A stretch of DNA of 64,000 bases, from positions 3,769,001-3,833,000 of the forward strand of contig AP017991.1 of the NCBI GenBank assembly GCA_003609755.1, read 5' to 3'. Source of the stretch: Planktothrix agardhii NIES-204 (lineage in GTDB: Bacteria > Cyanobacteriota > Cyanobacteriia > Cyanobacteriales > Microcoleaceae). Positions 15,793-26,600 of the stretch are shown here, in pieces. How positions within the stretch are numbered: position 1 is the stretch's first letter; each line of letters starts with the position of its first letter. A program made the translations under genes and the position numbers. Below the pieces are notes generated by a model. The model saw only the letters and a list, made by a program, of their open reading frames with translations. It searched no databases and was not told where the DNA came from.

Positions 15793-16788
15793 ATGAAAAT
15801 CATTTTTTTTGGTACGCCTGAATTTGCCGTTCCGAGTTTAGAAATATTATTGGCCGACCCTGAATTTGAAGTTTTGGCGGTGGTGACTCAACCGGATAAA
15901 CGCCGAGGTCGGGGAAGTCAATTAACCCCTTCTCCGGTGAAAATGTTGGCTCAAACCCATGAATTATCGGTTTGGCAACCCAAGCGGGTGAAAAAAGATC
16001 AAAACACCTTAAAACTGTTGCGAGAGGCTCAGGCGGATGTTTTTGTGGTGGTGGCCTATGGACAAATTTTGTCCCAGGAAATTCTGGAGATGCCTCGGTT
16101 GGGATGTGTGAATGGTCATGGCTCCATTCTCCCCAAATATCGGGGTGCGGCTCCGATTCAATGGTGTTTATATCACGGGGAAACTGAAACAGGAATGACC
16201 TCGATGTTGATGGATGCGGGGATGGATACCGGGCCGATGTTGTTAAAAGTAGTGACACCCATTGGACTATTAGAAAATGCCACGGATTTAGGACAAAGGT
16301 TAGGCCAATTGGGGGCGAATTTATTAGTAGAAACTTTAATTAAATTAGACCGAGGAGAAATTGTAGCTATTCCTCAAGATAATACTTTGGCGACCTATGC
16401 TCCCTTAATTAAAGATGACGATTATGATTTAGACTGGAGTAAATCTGCGATCGCTTTACATAACCAAATTCGAGCTTTTCACTCTAACTGTATAACATCA
16501 TTTCAAGAAAAACCCTTAAAAGTTTGTGCTACTGTTCCTTTAGCACCGGAATATCATCCTCAATTTCCCCCGGAATACCAAAATTTGTTACAACAATGGC
16601 CAAATTTATCTCAACTTTCAGGACAACCCGGAGAGGTAGTTGCCCTGATTAAGCGTTTTGGGCTAGTAATACAAACAGGTGAGGGATTATTATTACTCAC
16701 CCAAGTCCAATTGGCGGGTAAACGGATGCAGTCCGCTTGGGATTTTGTAAATGGAACCCGTCTGGCGGTGGGGGAAATTTTAGGGTAG
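15793..16788 (+). CDS. fmt: Methionyl-tRNA formyltransferase
   Basis: 331 residues, usual length for Fmt. The N-terminal Rossmann-type domain shows [19 protein letters not shown] and the folate/catalytic region [20 protein letters not shown], with the N-x-H pair, followed by [16 protein letters not shown], which supplies the catalytic aspartate. The C-terminal domain binds tRNA. It transfers a formyl group from 10-formyl-THF to initiator Met-tRNA. The heptamer repeats run directly up to the start, so its translation signal is weak. Confidence 0.96.
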   Translation: MKIIFFGTPEFAVPSLEILLADPEFEVLAVVTQPDKRRGRGSQLTPSPVKMLAQTHELSVWQPKRVKKDQNTLKLLREAQADVFVVVAYGQILSQEILEMPRLGCVNGHGSILPKYRGAAPIQWCLYHGETETGMTSMLMDAGMDTGPMLLKVVTPIGLLENATDLGQRLGQLGANLLVETLIKLDRGEIVAIPQDNTLATYAPLIKDDDYDLDWSKSAIALHNQIRAFHSNCITSFQEKPLKVCATVPLAPEYHPQFPPEYQNLLQQWPNLSQLSGQPGEVVALIKRFGLVIQTGEGLLLLTQVQLAGKRMQSAWDFVNGTRLAVGEILG

Positions 16789-16947
16789 AATTGTTTTGGA
16801 GATTAAAATAATAGGGATTTGGGATGCTATTGTCATAACAGAAAAGGATTAGTCCGACTTTTCGCACTTAACCAACGCCTTTTCTTATTTTCTTTTGAGT
16901 ATGATTAAAACAGAGCAGCAAAATTAACAACAACTACTCAGCAAATT

Positions 16948-17952
16948 ATGGAGATGGTTGGTCAAGTCCCAGAAGAAAAATTTCAAATTATCCTAACAGG
17001 AGATATTGCCTATGTTCGTTTACCCGAACGATTGAGTATTTTAGAAGCGGTTTCTTTTAAAAGCACTTTTCAGAATGTTATTTCTCTTAGTCCTCCGCCT
17101 AAAAAAATTATTCTTGATTTTAGCCAAACTATATTTATTGATAGTAGTGGCATTGGGGCTCTGATTAGTAACCTGAAAACCACAAAAGCTAAGGGAATTG
17201 AGTTGGTTTTAAAATCCGTTGGTTCTCAGGTAATGGCGGTTTTTTCCCTGACGTCTCTTGACGAGGTATTAACCATTGAACCTCCTAGTGCGGACGATAA
17301 ACTCAAGGATAAAACCAGAGGGGAACATAGTCTTCCCGTGACCCATCCTTCTGTGCGGTCTTGGCTGAAGCGATTAATTGATATAACGGGTGCTATTGTT
17401 GGTTTAAGTATTTCATCGGTATTAGCGGTTCCAATTATTATTGCGATTCGTTTAGATAGTCCGGGGCCAATTTTCTTTGGTCAGGTGCGTTGTGGTTGGA
17501 TGGGAAAACGATTCCGTATTTGGAAGTTCCGGTCTATGTGTACCAATGCTGAAGCCTTAAAAGATAAAATTCCTAATCAAGCAAAAGGAGCGATTTTTAA
17601 GAATGATAATGACCCTAGAATTACAAAAGTAGGTCAGATTTTGCGGCGAACAAGTTTAGATGAGTTACCACAATTTTGGAATGTTTTAACCGGGGAAATG
17701 AGTTTAGTTGGAACCCGCCCACCGACACCTGATGAGGTAGAACGTTATGAAGTTCCTCAATGGCAACGATTAGATGTTAAACCAGGGATGACGGGGGAAT
17801 GGCAGGTTAATGGTCGTTCTCAGGTTAAAAATTTTGAGGATATTATTCGTTTAGATTTAAAATATCAAGAAAATTGGAGTTTGATGTACGATATGAAGTT
17901 GATTGTTAAAACTATCATGGTTGTATTCAATAGAAATAGCGGTGCTATGTAG
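16948..17952 (+). CDS. STAS domain fused to undecaprenyl-phosphate sugar transferase
   Basis: 334 residues. Residues 10-112 form a STAS (anti-sigma antagonist) domain with IILDFSQTIFIDSSGIGAL, where S66 in D-S-S-G matches the phosphorylated serine of SpoIIAA/RsbV. Residues 125-334 are a bacterial sugar transferase: RLIDITGAIVGLSISSVLAV membrane helix, SPGPIFFGQVRCG, RIWKFRSM, the TSLDELPQFWNVL motif and MSLVGTRPP. It would load the first sugar onto lipid carrier for an exopolysaccharide or O-antigen-like chain. The fusion predicts direct control of this step by partner switching with the kinase encoded next. Confidence 0.9.
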   Translation: MEMVGQVPEEKFQIILTGDIAYVRLPERLSILEAVSFKSTFQNVISLSPPPKKIILDFSQTIFIDSSGIGALISNLKTTKAKGIELVLKSVGSQVMAVFSLTSLDEVLTIEPPSADDKLKDKTRGEHSLPVTHPSVRSWLKRLIDITGAIVGLSISSVLAVPIIIAIRLDSPGPIFFGQVRCGWMGKRFRIWKFRSMCTNAEALKDKIPNQAKGAIFKNDNDPRITKVGQILRRTSLDELPQFWNVLTGEMSLVGTRPPTPDEVERYEVPQWQRLDVKPGMTGEWQVNGRSQVKNFEDIIRLDLKYQENWSLMYDMKLIVKTIMVVFNRNSGAM

Positions 17953-17959
17953 GGAACTG

Positions 17960-18394
17960 ATGAGTAATGCAGCACTACTAGCACAATCAAATCTTCAGGT
18001 AAAAACCGCTTTAACCGCCTTAGAGGAGGTGTTATTTTGGTTTGACAAAATTGCCGCTGATTTTCTACCTGATGGTATTTTGCATCAGTGTCAAATTGCT
18101 TTGACGGAGGGATTTACTAACGCTGTCCGTCATGCTCATTGCGCTTTACCTGAAACAACACCCATTGAGTTAGAAATTAGGATATTTTCCCCCTGGATTG
18201 AAATAAAAATTTGGGACAGGGGGGAACCCTTTAACTTAGAAAAAGCCTTGGAGTCTGTACTTGAAATGCACACTGACCCCTTAGAGCATGAAGGAGGTAG
18301 AGGACTGATTTTTATGTCTAAATTAATGGATGAATTATATTATATACGATTAGAAGATCATCGCAATTGTTTAGTGATGAGAAAACAGATTTAA
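17960..18394 (+). CDS. RsbW/SpoIIAB-like serine kinase (HATPase_c_2)
   Basis: 144 residues from ATG 17960, with TAGGGA 8-13 bases upstream; an upstream start at 17903 would overlap the sugar transferase by 50 bp. The GHKL ATPase motifs are present: N box ALTEGFTNAVRHAH, G1 IWDRGEPF and G2 HEGGRGLIFMSKL. Family members phosphorylate STAS-domain proteins. The neighbouring fused STAS domain is the obvious substrate, which would make this a two-gene switch for polysaccharide initiation. An alternative is a sigma-factor target elsewhere. Confidence 0.88.
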   Translation: MSNAALLAQSNLQVKTALTALEEVLFWFDKIAADFLPDGILHQCQIALTEGFTNAVRHAHCALPETTPIELEIRIFSPWIEIKIWDRGEPFNLEKALESVLEMHTDPLEHEGGRGLIFMSKLMDELYYIRLEDHRNCLVMRKQI

Positions 18395-18417
18395 TTACGA
18401 ATTACGAATTACGAATG
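18395..18417. repeat. ACGAATT heptamer run between convergent genes
   Basis: Three tandem ACGAATT units lie between the kinase gene and the convergent oxoprolinase gene. It is the same heptamer that forms the inverted repeat at 6893-7002. Confidence 0.7.
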
Positions 18418-18435
18418 GGATAAGATTTGTTTGGG

Positions 18436-21400
18436 TTATTGATTGTGCCCGTAGCCTCCGCCACTGGGAGTTTCAATTACAAAAATATCGTTGATATTCA
18501 TTTCTACTGTTGCGGTACTTTCTAAGTTTTCTACAGTGCCATTATCACGAATAATATAATTTTTACCCACTAACCCAGGTTGTCCACCATTTAATCCAAA
18601 GGGGGGAATAATGCGGTGTTCTGATAAAATTCCGGCGGTCATGGTTGCTAAGAATCTAACTTTTCTGATTATACCATTTCCGCCTTTGAATTTTCCTAAA
18701 CCCCCACTATTTTCTCGGATACTAAATTCTTCTAATAATACTGGATAACGCCATTCTAATACTTCCGGGTCAGTTAAACGGGAGTTAGTCATGTGAGTAT
18801 GTACCGCATCGGTTCCATGATAATTAATTCCCGCACCCGACCCGCCACAAATGGTTTCATAATATTGATAATTTTGATTTCCAAAGGTAAAGTTATTCAT
18901 TGTTCCTTGGGAGGCTGACATCACCTTTAAAGCCCCATATAAGGCATCAACAATAACTTGAGAGGTTTCCACATTTCCCGCAACTACAGCCGCCGGATAA
19001 CCGGGGTTTAAAAAACAACCGTCAGGAATAATAATTTCTAAGGGTTTCAAACATCCCGCATTTAAGGGAATATTATCATCAACTAAGGTTCTAAATACAT
19101 ATAAAACCGCAGCTTTACAAATAGATTTTGGAGCATTAAAATTAGTAGGGAGTTGGGGAGAAGTTCCGGTAAAATCAATTTTAGCACTACGGTTATTTTT
19201 ATTAATTTTAATATTAACTTTAATTATTCCCCCATTATCCATTTCATAACTAAATTCACCATCTGTTAATACATTAATGGCTCTACGCACCGATATTTCC
19301 GCATTATCCTGAACAAACTGCATATAGGTTTTAACAGTATTTAACCCATAATATTCAACCATTGTCAAAAGTTCTTGAACACCTTTTTCATTGGCTGCAA
19401 TTTGAGCTTGTAAATCGGCAATATTGGTGGCTGGATTTCGGGCGGGATAGTTTCCAGATGTTAATAAATTCAGGAGTTCTGTTTCTAAAAAATCACCTTC
19501 TTTAACTAATTGAACATTATCAATTAAAATTCCTTCTTGTTCAATATTTGTACTATTCGGTGGCATTGAACCCGGTGTTATTCCCCCAATATCCGCTTGA
19601 TGTCCCCGGGAAGCAACATAAAATAAAATAGCAGGATTTTCCTGATTATTTCCCTCCTTTACTAAGGAGTTCTCCTGATTATTTCCCTCCTTTACTAAGG
19701 AGTTCTCCTGATTATTTCCCTCCTTTACTAAGGAGTTCTCCTGTCTATTTCCCCCTATTACTAAGGGGGGGCTAGGGGGGGTAAAAACCGGAGTAATTAC
19801 AGTAACATCTGGTAAATGTGTTCCCCCATTATAGGGATTATTTAATAAATAAACATCCCCAGGTTTAAGGGTTTCACCTTTTGCAGCAATTAAACTTTCA
19901 ATACTGTCACCCATTGACCCCAAATGGACAGGAATATGGGGCGCATTTGCTACTAATTGACCGTTTTGATCAAAAATGGCACAGGAGAAATCAAGCCGCT
20001 CTTTAATATTAACAGAACTTGCGGTATTTTGCAAGGTAATTCCCATTTGTTCGGCAATAAATTGAAATAGATTTTTAAATATTTCTAATTTTACAGGGTC
20101 AGCTTTTAACCCCCCCTGTCCCCCCCTTAGCAATGGGGAGTGAGATGTTTTTTGTGCACTTCCTTTTCTGGGTAAAGGAGGGTGAGACGTTTGTTGATTT
20201 TCCTGGAAAGATAAAGACAAATTAGAAATTTCTTCCTCACCTTCCCCTCTTAACAAGGGGGGGGTTAACTTCAAGATTAAATAATTTTTTGCTGTTAATT
20301 CTGCTTGCCAACCGGGTTCAATAATATTCGTACCAATAGATTCTATAATCATAGCGGGGCCGTTGATAATATCTTCAGGTTGTAAATCATTTCTTGGGAA
20401 AATGGGGGTATTTTGCCATTGATTATTGGTATATATAGAAACCGTTGCGATAGGTTTTGGAGGTGTGGTTCGAGTTCGGGTTAATATGGGTTCTTCAGGA
20501 GTATCCATTTGTTGAATAATTTCAATATTAATTGATTCAACGATTAAGTTTTTTTTCAGTTTAATAAATCCGTAGCGGGTTTGATGTTGTTGTTCAAATT
20601 GTTGGGTTAAAGTCATTAACACGGAATTGTAATAATTAACCTCTCTTTCTCCCCCCTTACTAAGGGGGGTAGGGGGGGTCAAATTAACCGACAATATAGA
20701 ATCTGTACCCTCATATTTAAGATTGAGTTTAAGAATTATTACTATTTTTGATTCTGGATGTTCTAATTCTGCTTTTGCTTCCGTTTCTAACTCTAAAAAG
20801 CTGGCTTCTAACTCAGAAATTAAATTTCCAGTTAATAGTTTTTCTATGGCTTTTTCTCGTAATATTCTCACATCGGCTAACCCCATCCCATAAGCCGATA
20901 AAACTCCAGCGTAGGGATGAATAAATATCTGTTTAATTCCTAATGTATTGGCTATTAAACAAGCGTGTTGACCGCCTGCACCGCCAAAACAACAAAGGGT
21001 ATAATTAGAAATATCATAACCCCGTTGTAGGGATATTTTTTTAATGGCATTTGCCATATTTTCAACCGCAATAGTAATAAATCCTGTGGCGACTTCTTCC
21101 GGTGTGCGGTTATCGACCGTTTGGGTTTGAATTTCTATTGCTAATTCCCTAAATTTTTGGCGAACAATTTCAGCATCTAAGGGCAAATCGCCGTTTTTTC
21201 CAAATACTTTCGGAAAGAATTGGGGCTGAATTTTCCCTAACATGACATTAGCATCCGTAACCGTTAACGGCCCGCTATTGCGATAACAAGCTGGCCCAGG
21301 ATTTGCGCCTGCTGACTCTGGCCCAACCCGATATCTTGACCCGTCAAACCTTAAAATTGAACCTCCTCCCGCCGCGACGGTATGAATAGCCATCATCGGA

Positions 21401-22506
21401 GTTCGCATTCTCACCCCGGCGATTTCGGTTTCAAATTGTCGTTCATATTCGCCGTTAAAATGGGCGACGTCGGTGGATGTTCCGCCCATATCGAAAGTAA
21501 TAATATTCTGAAATCCGGCTTTTAAACTGGTTTGAACTGCGCCAACAATTCCTCCGGCTGGCCCTGATAATATACTATCTTTTCCTTGGAATTTTTGGGC
21601 ATTGGTTAAGCCACCATTAGATTGCATAAACATTAATTTTATGGGGTTTAACCCCCCCTTGCCCCCCCTTGCTAATGGGGGGATAGAGTTATCATTTTTT
21701 TCAATAGTTTCTAATTTTTCAATAGTTTCTAACTCTAATTCTTCTTTTATTCCTCCCCCCCTTACCAGGGGGGGGACTGAGGGGGGGTGACAATTTAATT
21801 GAGACGCAACTTGATTAATATAACGTTTTAAAATCGGAGATAAATAAGCATCAATAACGGTGGTATCGCCTCGGCTGACTAATTTCATTAACGGACTAAC
21901 TTGATGGGAAACGGAAATTTGAGTAAAGCCGATTTCTTGGGCTAAGGCGGCGATTTGTTGTTCGTGTTGGGGATAGCGATAACCGTGCATTAAAACAATG
22001 GCACAGCTTCTAATTCCGGTTTGATAAACTTGTTGTAATTGAGGTTTTAATATTGCTAAATTAACGGGGTTTAATTCTTCTCCTTGGGCAGTATAACGTT
22101 CTTCAACTTCTATGACTTTTTCATAGAGCATTTCGGGTAAAATAATCTGACGGGCGAAGATATCGGGGCGATTTTGATAGCCAATTCTTAACGCATCTTT
22201 GAAGCCTTTGGTTATAATTAATAAAGTGCAATCGCCTTTTCGTTCTAATAAGGCATTGGTGGCAACGGTGGTTCCCATTTTCACTTCAGAAATTAATTCA
22301 CTGGGAATCAGTTGATGGGGGGATAATTCTAATATTTCTCGGATGCCTTGAATCACTGCATCGGAATAACGTTCGGGATTTTCTGATAATAATTTATGGG
22401 TGATTAATGTGCCATCGGGTTTGCGGGCAACAATATCGGTGAATGTGCCTCCTCGGTCAATCCAAAATTGATAGGTTTTAGCGTTGGGTTGGGGTGTGGA
22501 AATCAT
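18436..22506 (-). CDS. 5-oxoprolinase / hydantoinase, fused HyuA-HyuB, with repeat insertions
   Basis: 1356 residues from ATG 22506 (GTG 22527 is also open). The HyuA half starts [19 protein letters not shown] and contains [15 protein letters not shown] and a [11 protein letters not shown] segment. The HyuB half starts near residue 810 ([17 protein letters not shown]) and ends in ETPSGGGYG. The enzyme opens 5-oxoproline with ATP to give glutamate. It appears roughly 100 residues longer than expected for the family because of at least five in-frame segments rich in PPLxxGG or (K/R)GGxGG, plus an 11-residue tandem repeat ([11 protein letters not shown], three copies). These insertions are translated dispersed palindromes. 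No frame break is seen. Confidence 0.93.
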   Translation of the reverse strand: MISTPQPNAKTYQFWIDRGGTFTDIVARKPDGTLITHKLLSENPERYSDAVIQGIREILELSPHQLIPSELISEVKMGTTVATNALLERKGDCTLLIITKGFKDALRIGYQNRPDIFARQIILPEMLYEKVIEVEERYTAQGEELNPVNLAILKPQLQQVYQTGIRSCAIVLMHGYRYPQHEQQIAALAQEIGFTQISVSHQVSPLMKLVSRGDTTVIDAYLSPILKRYINQVASQLNCHPPSVPPLVRGGGIKEELELETIEKLETIEKNDNSIPPLARGGKGGLNPIKLMFMQSNGGLTNAQKFQGKDSILSGPAGGIVGAVQTSLKAGFQNIITFDMGGTSTDVAHFNGEYERQFETEIAGVRMRTPMMAIHTVAAGGGSILRFDGSRYRVGPESAGANPGPACYRNSGPLTVTDANVMLGKIQPQFFPKVFGKNGDLPLDAEIVRQKFRELAIEIQTQTVDNRTPEEVATGFITIAVENMANAIKKISLQRGYDISNYTLCCFGGAGGQHACLIANTLGIKQIFIHPYAGVLSAYGMGLADVRILREKAIEKLLTGNLISELEASFLELETEAKAELEHPESKIVIILKLNLKYEGTDSILSVNLTPPTPLSKGGEREVNYYNSVLMTLTQQFEQQHQTRYGFIKLKKNLIVESINIEIIQQMDTPEEPILTRTRTTPPKPIATVSIYTNNQWQNTPIFPRNDLQPEDIINGPAMIIESIGTNIIEPGWQAELTAKNYLILKLTPPLLRGEGEEEISNLSLSFQENQQTSHPPLPRKGSAQKTSHSPLLRGGQGGLKADPVKLEIFKNLFQFIAEQMGITLQNTASSVNIKERLDFSCAIFDQNGQLVANAPHIPVHLGSMGDSIESLIAAKGETLKPGDVYLLNNPYNGGTHLPDVTVITPVFTPPSPPLVIGGNRQENSLVKEGNNQENSLVKEGNNQENSLVKEGNNQENPAILFYVASRGHQADIGGITPGSMPPNSTNIEQEGILIDNVQLVKEGDFLETELLNLLTSGNYPARNPATNIADLQAQIAANEKGVQELLTMVEYYGLNTVKTYMQFVQDNAEISVRRAINVLTDGEFSYEMDNGGIIKVNIKINKNNRSAKIDFTGTSPQLPTNFNAPKSICKAAVLYVFRTLVDDNIPLNAGCLKPLEIIIPDGCFLNPGYPAAVVAGNVETSQVIVDALYGALKVMSASQGTMNNFTFGNQNYQYYETICGGSGAGINYHGTDAVHTHMTNSRLTDPEVLEWRYPVLLEEFSIRENSGGLGKFKGGNGIIRKVRFLATMTAGILSEHRIIPPFGLNGGQPGLVGKNYIIRDNGTVENLESTATVEMNINDIFVIETPSGGGYGHNQ
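19640..19782. repeat. 33-bp tandem repeat ending in a palindrome inside the oxoprolinase gene
   Basis: Three perfect direct copies of a 33-bp unit (19640-19672, 19673-19705, 19706-19738; starts TCCTGATTATTTCCC) are followed by a diverged fourth that runs into a CCCCCTATTACTAAGG palindrome at 19750-19782. The period is a multiple of three, so the frame is kept and the protein gains 11 residues per copy. Each copy also carries a small palindrome (CTCCTTTACTAAGGAG). Confidence 0.92.
20109..20266. repeat. Two GGGGGG-type palindromes inside the oxoprolinase gene
   Basis: CCCCCCCTTAGCAATGGGGA-like element at 20109-20140 and CCCCTCTTAACAAGGGG at 20245-20262. On the coding strand they give [10 protein letters not shown] and [10 protein letters not shown]. 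They lie between the HyuA and HyuB halves, where an insertion would be tolerated. Confidence 0.8.
20650..20679. repeat. CCCCCCTTACTAAGGGGGG palindrome inside the oxoprolinase gene
   Basis: A near-perfect palindrome followed by TAGGGGGGG. It is translated as [12 protein letters not shown]. It belongs to the same family as the copies at 21651, 21753, 51410, 53417 and 55825. Confidence 0.85.
21651..21788. repeat. Paired palindromes flanking a 17-bp duplication in the oxoprolinase gene
   Basis: CCCCCCTTGCTAATGGGGGG-type copies at 21651-21683 and 21753-21788 flank a short direct repeat (TTTTCAATAGTTTCTAA, twice at about 21699-21732). The insertion is translated as VPPLVRGG, then [12 protein letters not shown], then [13 protein letters not shown], within the HyuA domain. 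Confidence 0.85.
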
Positions 22507-22591
22507 AATCAACTTTTCTCTTGTCACCAGTTTGCCACTATTCTATGACAAATTAAGGTTAGTTTCAAATCAATAATAAAGGAATCAACCC

Positions 22592-22873
22592 ATGAATACC
22601 AACAAAAATAACGGTCTGTCTACTCGTACTAAGATTTGGATGGGAGTGGGAGCTTATATTTTAACTACCGGATTGGGCACCGTGGCGAATGCTGCTACAC
22701 CTCAATCCCCATCTAATTCTATTCAAGAAATTGCCTCTGGAATTTCAACTTCTGGGGATACTTTCACCTCGTCTGAGATGTTACAAGCGTCTACTGACGG
22801 CTACACAGATGGTACAACAGATGATGATAAAGGAGATGAAAGTGGTGAAGGTGGTGAAGGTGGAGAAGGCTAA
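22592..22873 (+). CDS. Small secreted protein with GEGGEG C-terminus
   Basis: 93 residues; RBS AAAGGAATC 6-14 bases before the ATG. A signal-peptide-like N-terminus (RTKIWMGVGAYILTTGLG, then VANAA as a likely cleavage site) is followed by a Ser/Thr-rich segment and an acidic, Gly-rich tail DESGEGGEGGEG. I do not recognise a named family. It lies 6 bp upstream of a PKHD-type dioxygenase gene, so the two are almost certainly co-transcribed. The secreted peptide could be a substrate or a metal-binding partner of that pathway, but this is inference from position only. Confidence 0.7.
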   Translation: MNTNKNNGLSTRTKIWMGVGAYILTTGLGTVANAATPQSPSNSIQEIASGISTSGDTFTSSEMLQASTDGYTDGTTDDDKGDESGEGGEGGEG

Positions 22874-22879
22874 AATCCG

Positions 22880-23551
22880 ATGATTTTTTGTATCGCAGAT
22901 GTTCTCACACCCGAAGAATTAGAAACAACTTTGACGCTACTGCAACAAGCTGAGTTTATAGATGGTAAAACAACTGCTGGTCGGTACGTCAAATCAGTTA
23001 AAAATAATCAACAAATCAAAACCGATACCGAGATTACTTCTGAACTGAGAAATATTGTTCTCGAAGCTTTAAAACGTAACGAACTGTTTCAAGTAGCGGC
23101 ACGTCCTAAAATAATCCGCCCGATTATTTTCAGTCGTTATGATGTGGGAATGTATTATGGTTCCCATTTTGATAATGCGATTATGGGGGATGAATCTATC
23201 TCTCGAACTGATGTTTCATTAACTCTATTTCTCTCTGACCCTAACACCTATCAAGGGGGAGAATTAGTGATTGAAACTTCACTAGGGGAACAGAGTTTTA
23301 AGTTAGATGCAGGTTCGGCAATTGTTTATCCGTCTTCGACTTTGCACCGCGTGGAAACGGTGACTGAAGGGACTCGGTGGGCGGCGGTTACTTGGATTCA
23401 AAGTTTAATTCGTGACCCATCTCAACGAGAAATATTGTTTGATTTAGATACCGCCCGGAGAAGTATTTTTCAACAATATGGCAAAACTATAGAATTTGAC
23501 TTGATTGCCAAAAGTCATGCAAATTTATTGCGAAAATGGGCCGATATTTAA
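22880..23551 (+). CDS. PKHD-type Fe(II)/2-oxoglutarate dioxygenase (PiuC-like)
   Basis: 223 residues, usual length for the PKHD hydroxylase group. The iron ligands are visible as H96 and D98 in GSHFDNAIM and H156 in SSTLHRVETV; R166 in EGTRWAAV would bind 2-oxoglutarate. The C-terminal helical segment (DLDTARRSIFQQYG) is typical. Bacterial PiuC-like members are often iron-regulated and found near TonB receptors; here the only partner is the small secreted protein upstream. Substrate unknown. Confidence 0.9.
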   Translation: MIFCIADVLTPEELETTLTLLQQAEFIDGKTTAGRYVKSVKNNQQIKTDTEITSELRNIVLEALKRNELFQVAARPKIIRPIIFSRYDVGMYYGSHFDNAIMGDESISRTDVSLTLFLSDPNTYQGGELVIETSLGEQSFKLDAGSAIVYPSSTLHRVETVTEGTRWAAVTWIQSLIRDPSQREILFDLDTARRSIFQQYGKTIEFDLIAKSHANLLRKWADI

Positions 23552-23569
23552 CCCAAACTCAATTAAAAC

Positions 23570-23597
23570 GTAGGGACGTTTTATCAAACGTCTCTAC
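23570..23597. terminator. Hairpin between convergent genes
   Basis: GTAGGGACGTTT at 23570-23581 pairs with AAACGTCTCTAC at 23586-23597 (one G:T-type mismatch, 4-base loop). It lies between the end of the dioxygenase gene and the end of the methylase gene, so it may act as a bidirectional terminator. It also looks like a member of a dispersed repeat family. Confidence 0.55.
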
Positions 23598-23670
23598 ACA
23601 TCAGGGCTTGATTCTCAAATTATCGCATATTTTCGATTATAGATAGGGTTGCCATATTATGATTCTTGAG

Positions 23671-26600
23671 CTAATATTCAATTTTGATAGCGTCATATTC
23701 TTGTTCAGTTAATGCAAATTCCGGGTCTATTATTTTTACTTCTTGATATGTTAGTTCGTAAAGTTTATAAACTAAATTATCTATTTTTTGTTCTAATTCT
23801 GATACATCTGCCTTAACATCTTTTTTCTTTTTTTTCAATATCTCATCTACTAATTTTATTACTGGTTGTTGATAATTACCAAAGTTTTTTGGAATAGGAA
23901 AAGTAGCTAACTCATTAACTTTAAATTGAGGAAATATCCCTCTTTGTAGTTTACCAAACTTATGAGCAAACCAATAAGATATTAATTTACTGTTGAAAAT
24001 TCCTAAAATTAACATCGGATTTTCTTGAAGATTAATAATATTCATTGAGTTTCTATCATTTAAAATAATTTCTTGAGTAAAACAAGCATTGATAGAATAG
24101 GGTAAAGGGGAAGGTATTTGTCTGACTAAAATTCGAGGAGTCGAAAATAAAGAAAAATCTTTTCTTGGAGAAGCTAAGTTATCACCATATTTTAAATATT
24201 CGCCACTCCAGCCTAAATAATAACGACAAACATCTTTACCATCTAAATATTTAATATAATCATCATTGATTTTAGTGGTACTATGATAAACTCTATTTTC
24301 TTTGATTTCTTCTGTTTGTGGAGGGTTCCCTTTTCCTCTTTCATAAGCTTGTAAACCTGCTTTAACATCAGCAATTGTTTTTATTTGAATTGATTGTAAT
24401 TCAATTTTTTCTAATAAACTAAGTGATTCAGTATTCTTAAAAGCTTCAATATTAATAATATAATCTTTTTGCTGTAAAAAATAATTAGTTTTTGTTTCAA
24501 AAATAGAATAAAAATTATCTGTATATTCAAATAATTCAATAGATTTATTTTGTTGAGATTTTTCAAACAGTATAATTGAACTATCTACATCAGCACTTTC
24601 AAAAACCTTAGCATAAAAGTTGACTATTTTTATATGAGAATTATCTAAAATAAATTTTCTTAAGTTTTTATTACTACTAATAGTTAGCCAGTTATTCGGT
24701 GTTATATAATCAAGTAAACCTTTATTTTTCAAAAGATTGTACCCTTTCTCAATAAACAAAGGATATAAATTAAGTTGATATTCTGTGACTTGATAGTGCT
24801 TTGGATAATATTCTTTATCAGCTTGAGTTATCCCTTTACTTTTGCTATCTCTAGCGAATACATAAGGAGGATTTCCAATCACAATATCAAAACCCATAGA
24901 AGAATTTTGTTGTATCTCTATTTCTAAAAGTTGTTGTTTAATAATTACAATTTGACTTTGAACAATATTAGCCTGTAAATGACATAAATGAATATTAATA
25001 TTATGTTGACTTAAATGTAAATTAATAGCATCAATTTGAGCATTTAAAGCATTAATTTGTTTATTAGTAGTGACTACTTCTGGACTATCTTTATCTCCTG
25101 CAAATAAATAGGGATTCATCACCTCTGGAAAATCTAATTTCCAATCAAAGAAATGAAGCGGTAACTCTGGTTTAGTTTTCAGTTTATTTAATTGAGTAAT
25201 AGTATTTTTCCAACCAATAGTTTGTAAATATATTTCAGTTTGCTTAGTTAATGTTTTACCTGTGCTAGTCGGTTTAGTTTCCATACCTTTACTTTTAACC
25301 ATTAACTCCAGTTGGCTTATCAGCAAATCAATTTTTAGATTGCGTATATCAGCAGATAGTTTTTTCTTATCACTATCAGGACTAAAAAACTCTTTTTGTT
25401 CTTGACTTATTTGTTTTAATATTTCTTCAGGCTTGAAAACATCAACAAAAATATTTCCTTGTTTACTACCTTTCATTTCCCAATCAATATCAATAATATC
25501 ATCCCCCAACTTACTCACCAAACTATTACCCACCACAATCTTATAATCCAGATTAGGTAAAGCTTTCGGTTCAGGTTCATCTACAATTAAACTCAGCCAG
25601 AAACGCAGTCTAGCAATATCCACCGCCCCCCGTTCAATATCTACACCATAAATACTATTTTGAATAATATTTAGTTTCACACCCGAAGCATTAAAATTAG
25701 TTGTGTTGCCAAATTCAAAAATATGCAGTGTTTGTTTAGCCGTAAATATTTCGTGCAATAAACCCATCGGAAAAGCCCCCGAACCAATCGCCGGATCACA
25801 AATTTTCACCCTATCTAAAGCCTGATTAAATTCAGCAGAATACTGTTTTATTAACTTCTGATCCTGATCATCTAAATTCTTTTTAAGCAACTTCTCAATT
25901 AATATCCGGTCTATTTGTTTAGATTCAGATTCGACTATAATTTCTAACTCTAATTGTCCTTGTCTTCCTTGATTTACAGGAAATAATTCCAGTTGTTCAG
26001 GATTCCCAATACTGGTATAACTAATAATATTATAACCATGGCTTTCAAACCAAGTAGTTAAGTATTCAATTAAACTTTCCTGACACATATAATGGACAAT
26101 CTCTTTAGGCGTATAATATGCGCCTTTATCTTTATTATCTTCTAGTAAGTTCTCAAAAATATGTCCCAACATTTCAGGGTCAACCGCCACAGTATGATCA
26201 TTTGGATCATCTTCATAAATGGTAAAATTATATTGATCAAAAAAGTTAAAAAGATTTTTAAATAATGTTGCAGTAAAAATTAAGTTACGATGATTCTTAT
26301 TTTCTTCTTCAAATAAACCACCATTCAAAAAAGGGATTCTGCAAGGTTTACCTGCTACCAATTCAATTAAATCATTCGGGCGTTTGGTGTTGAGGGTATC
26401 AAAAAATAATACTGATAAAAAATCTTGATAAAAAAGTTCTGGATGGGGAAAACTTTTAAACTGATTAGTTAAAAAGTTATGATCACCTTTTCCCCAAGTT
26501 TCATTTTTTGGCACACCCAACCAGCCTTTTTTCTGGATGAAATATAAAAACACAATCCGCCCTAATAATTTCTTATTAAAATCACGGATAGCTTTTTCGT

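Noticed and set aside
15800-16258. 152-codon minus-strand open frame inside fmt
   Set aside because: Lies fully within fmt and is low-complexity Pro/Ser/His; no sign of selection as a protein.
19640-19782. CRISPR array
   Set aside because: The 33-bp units are directly adjacent without spacers and are translated in frame; they are a tandem repeat.
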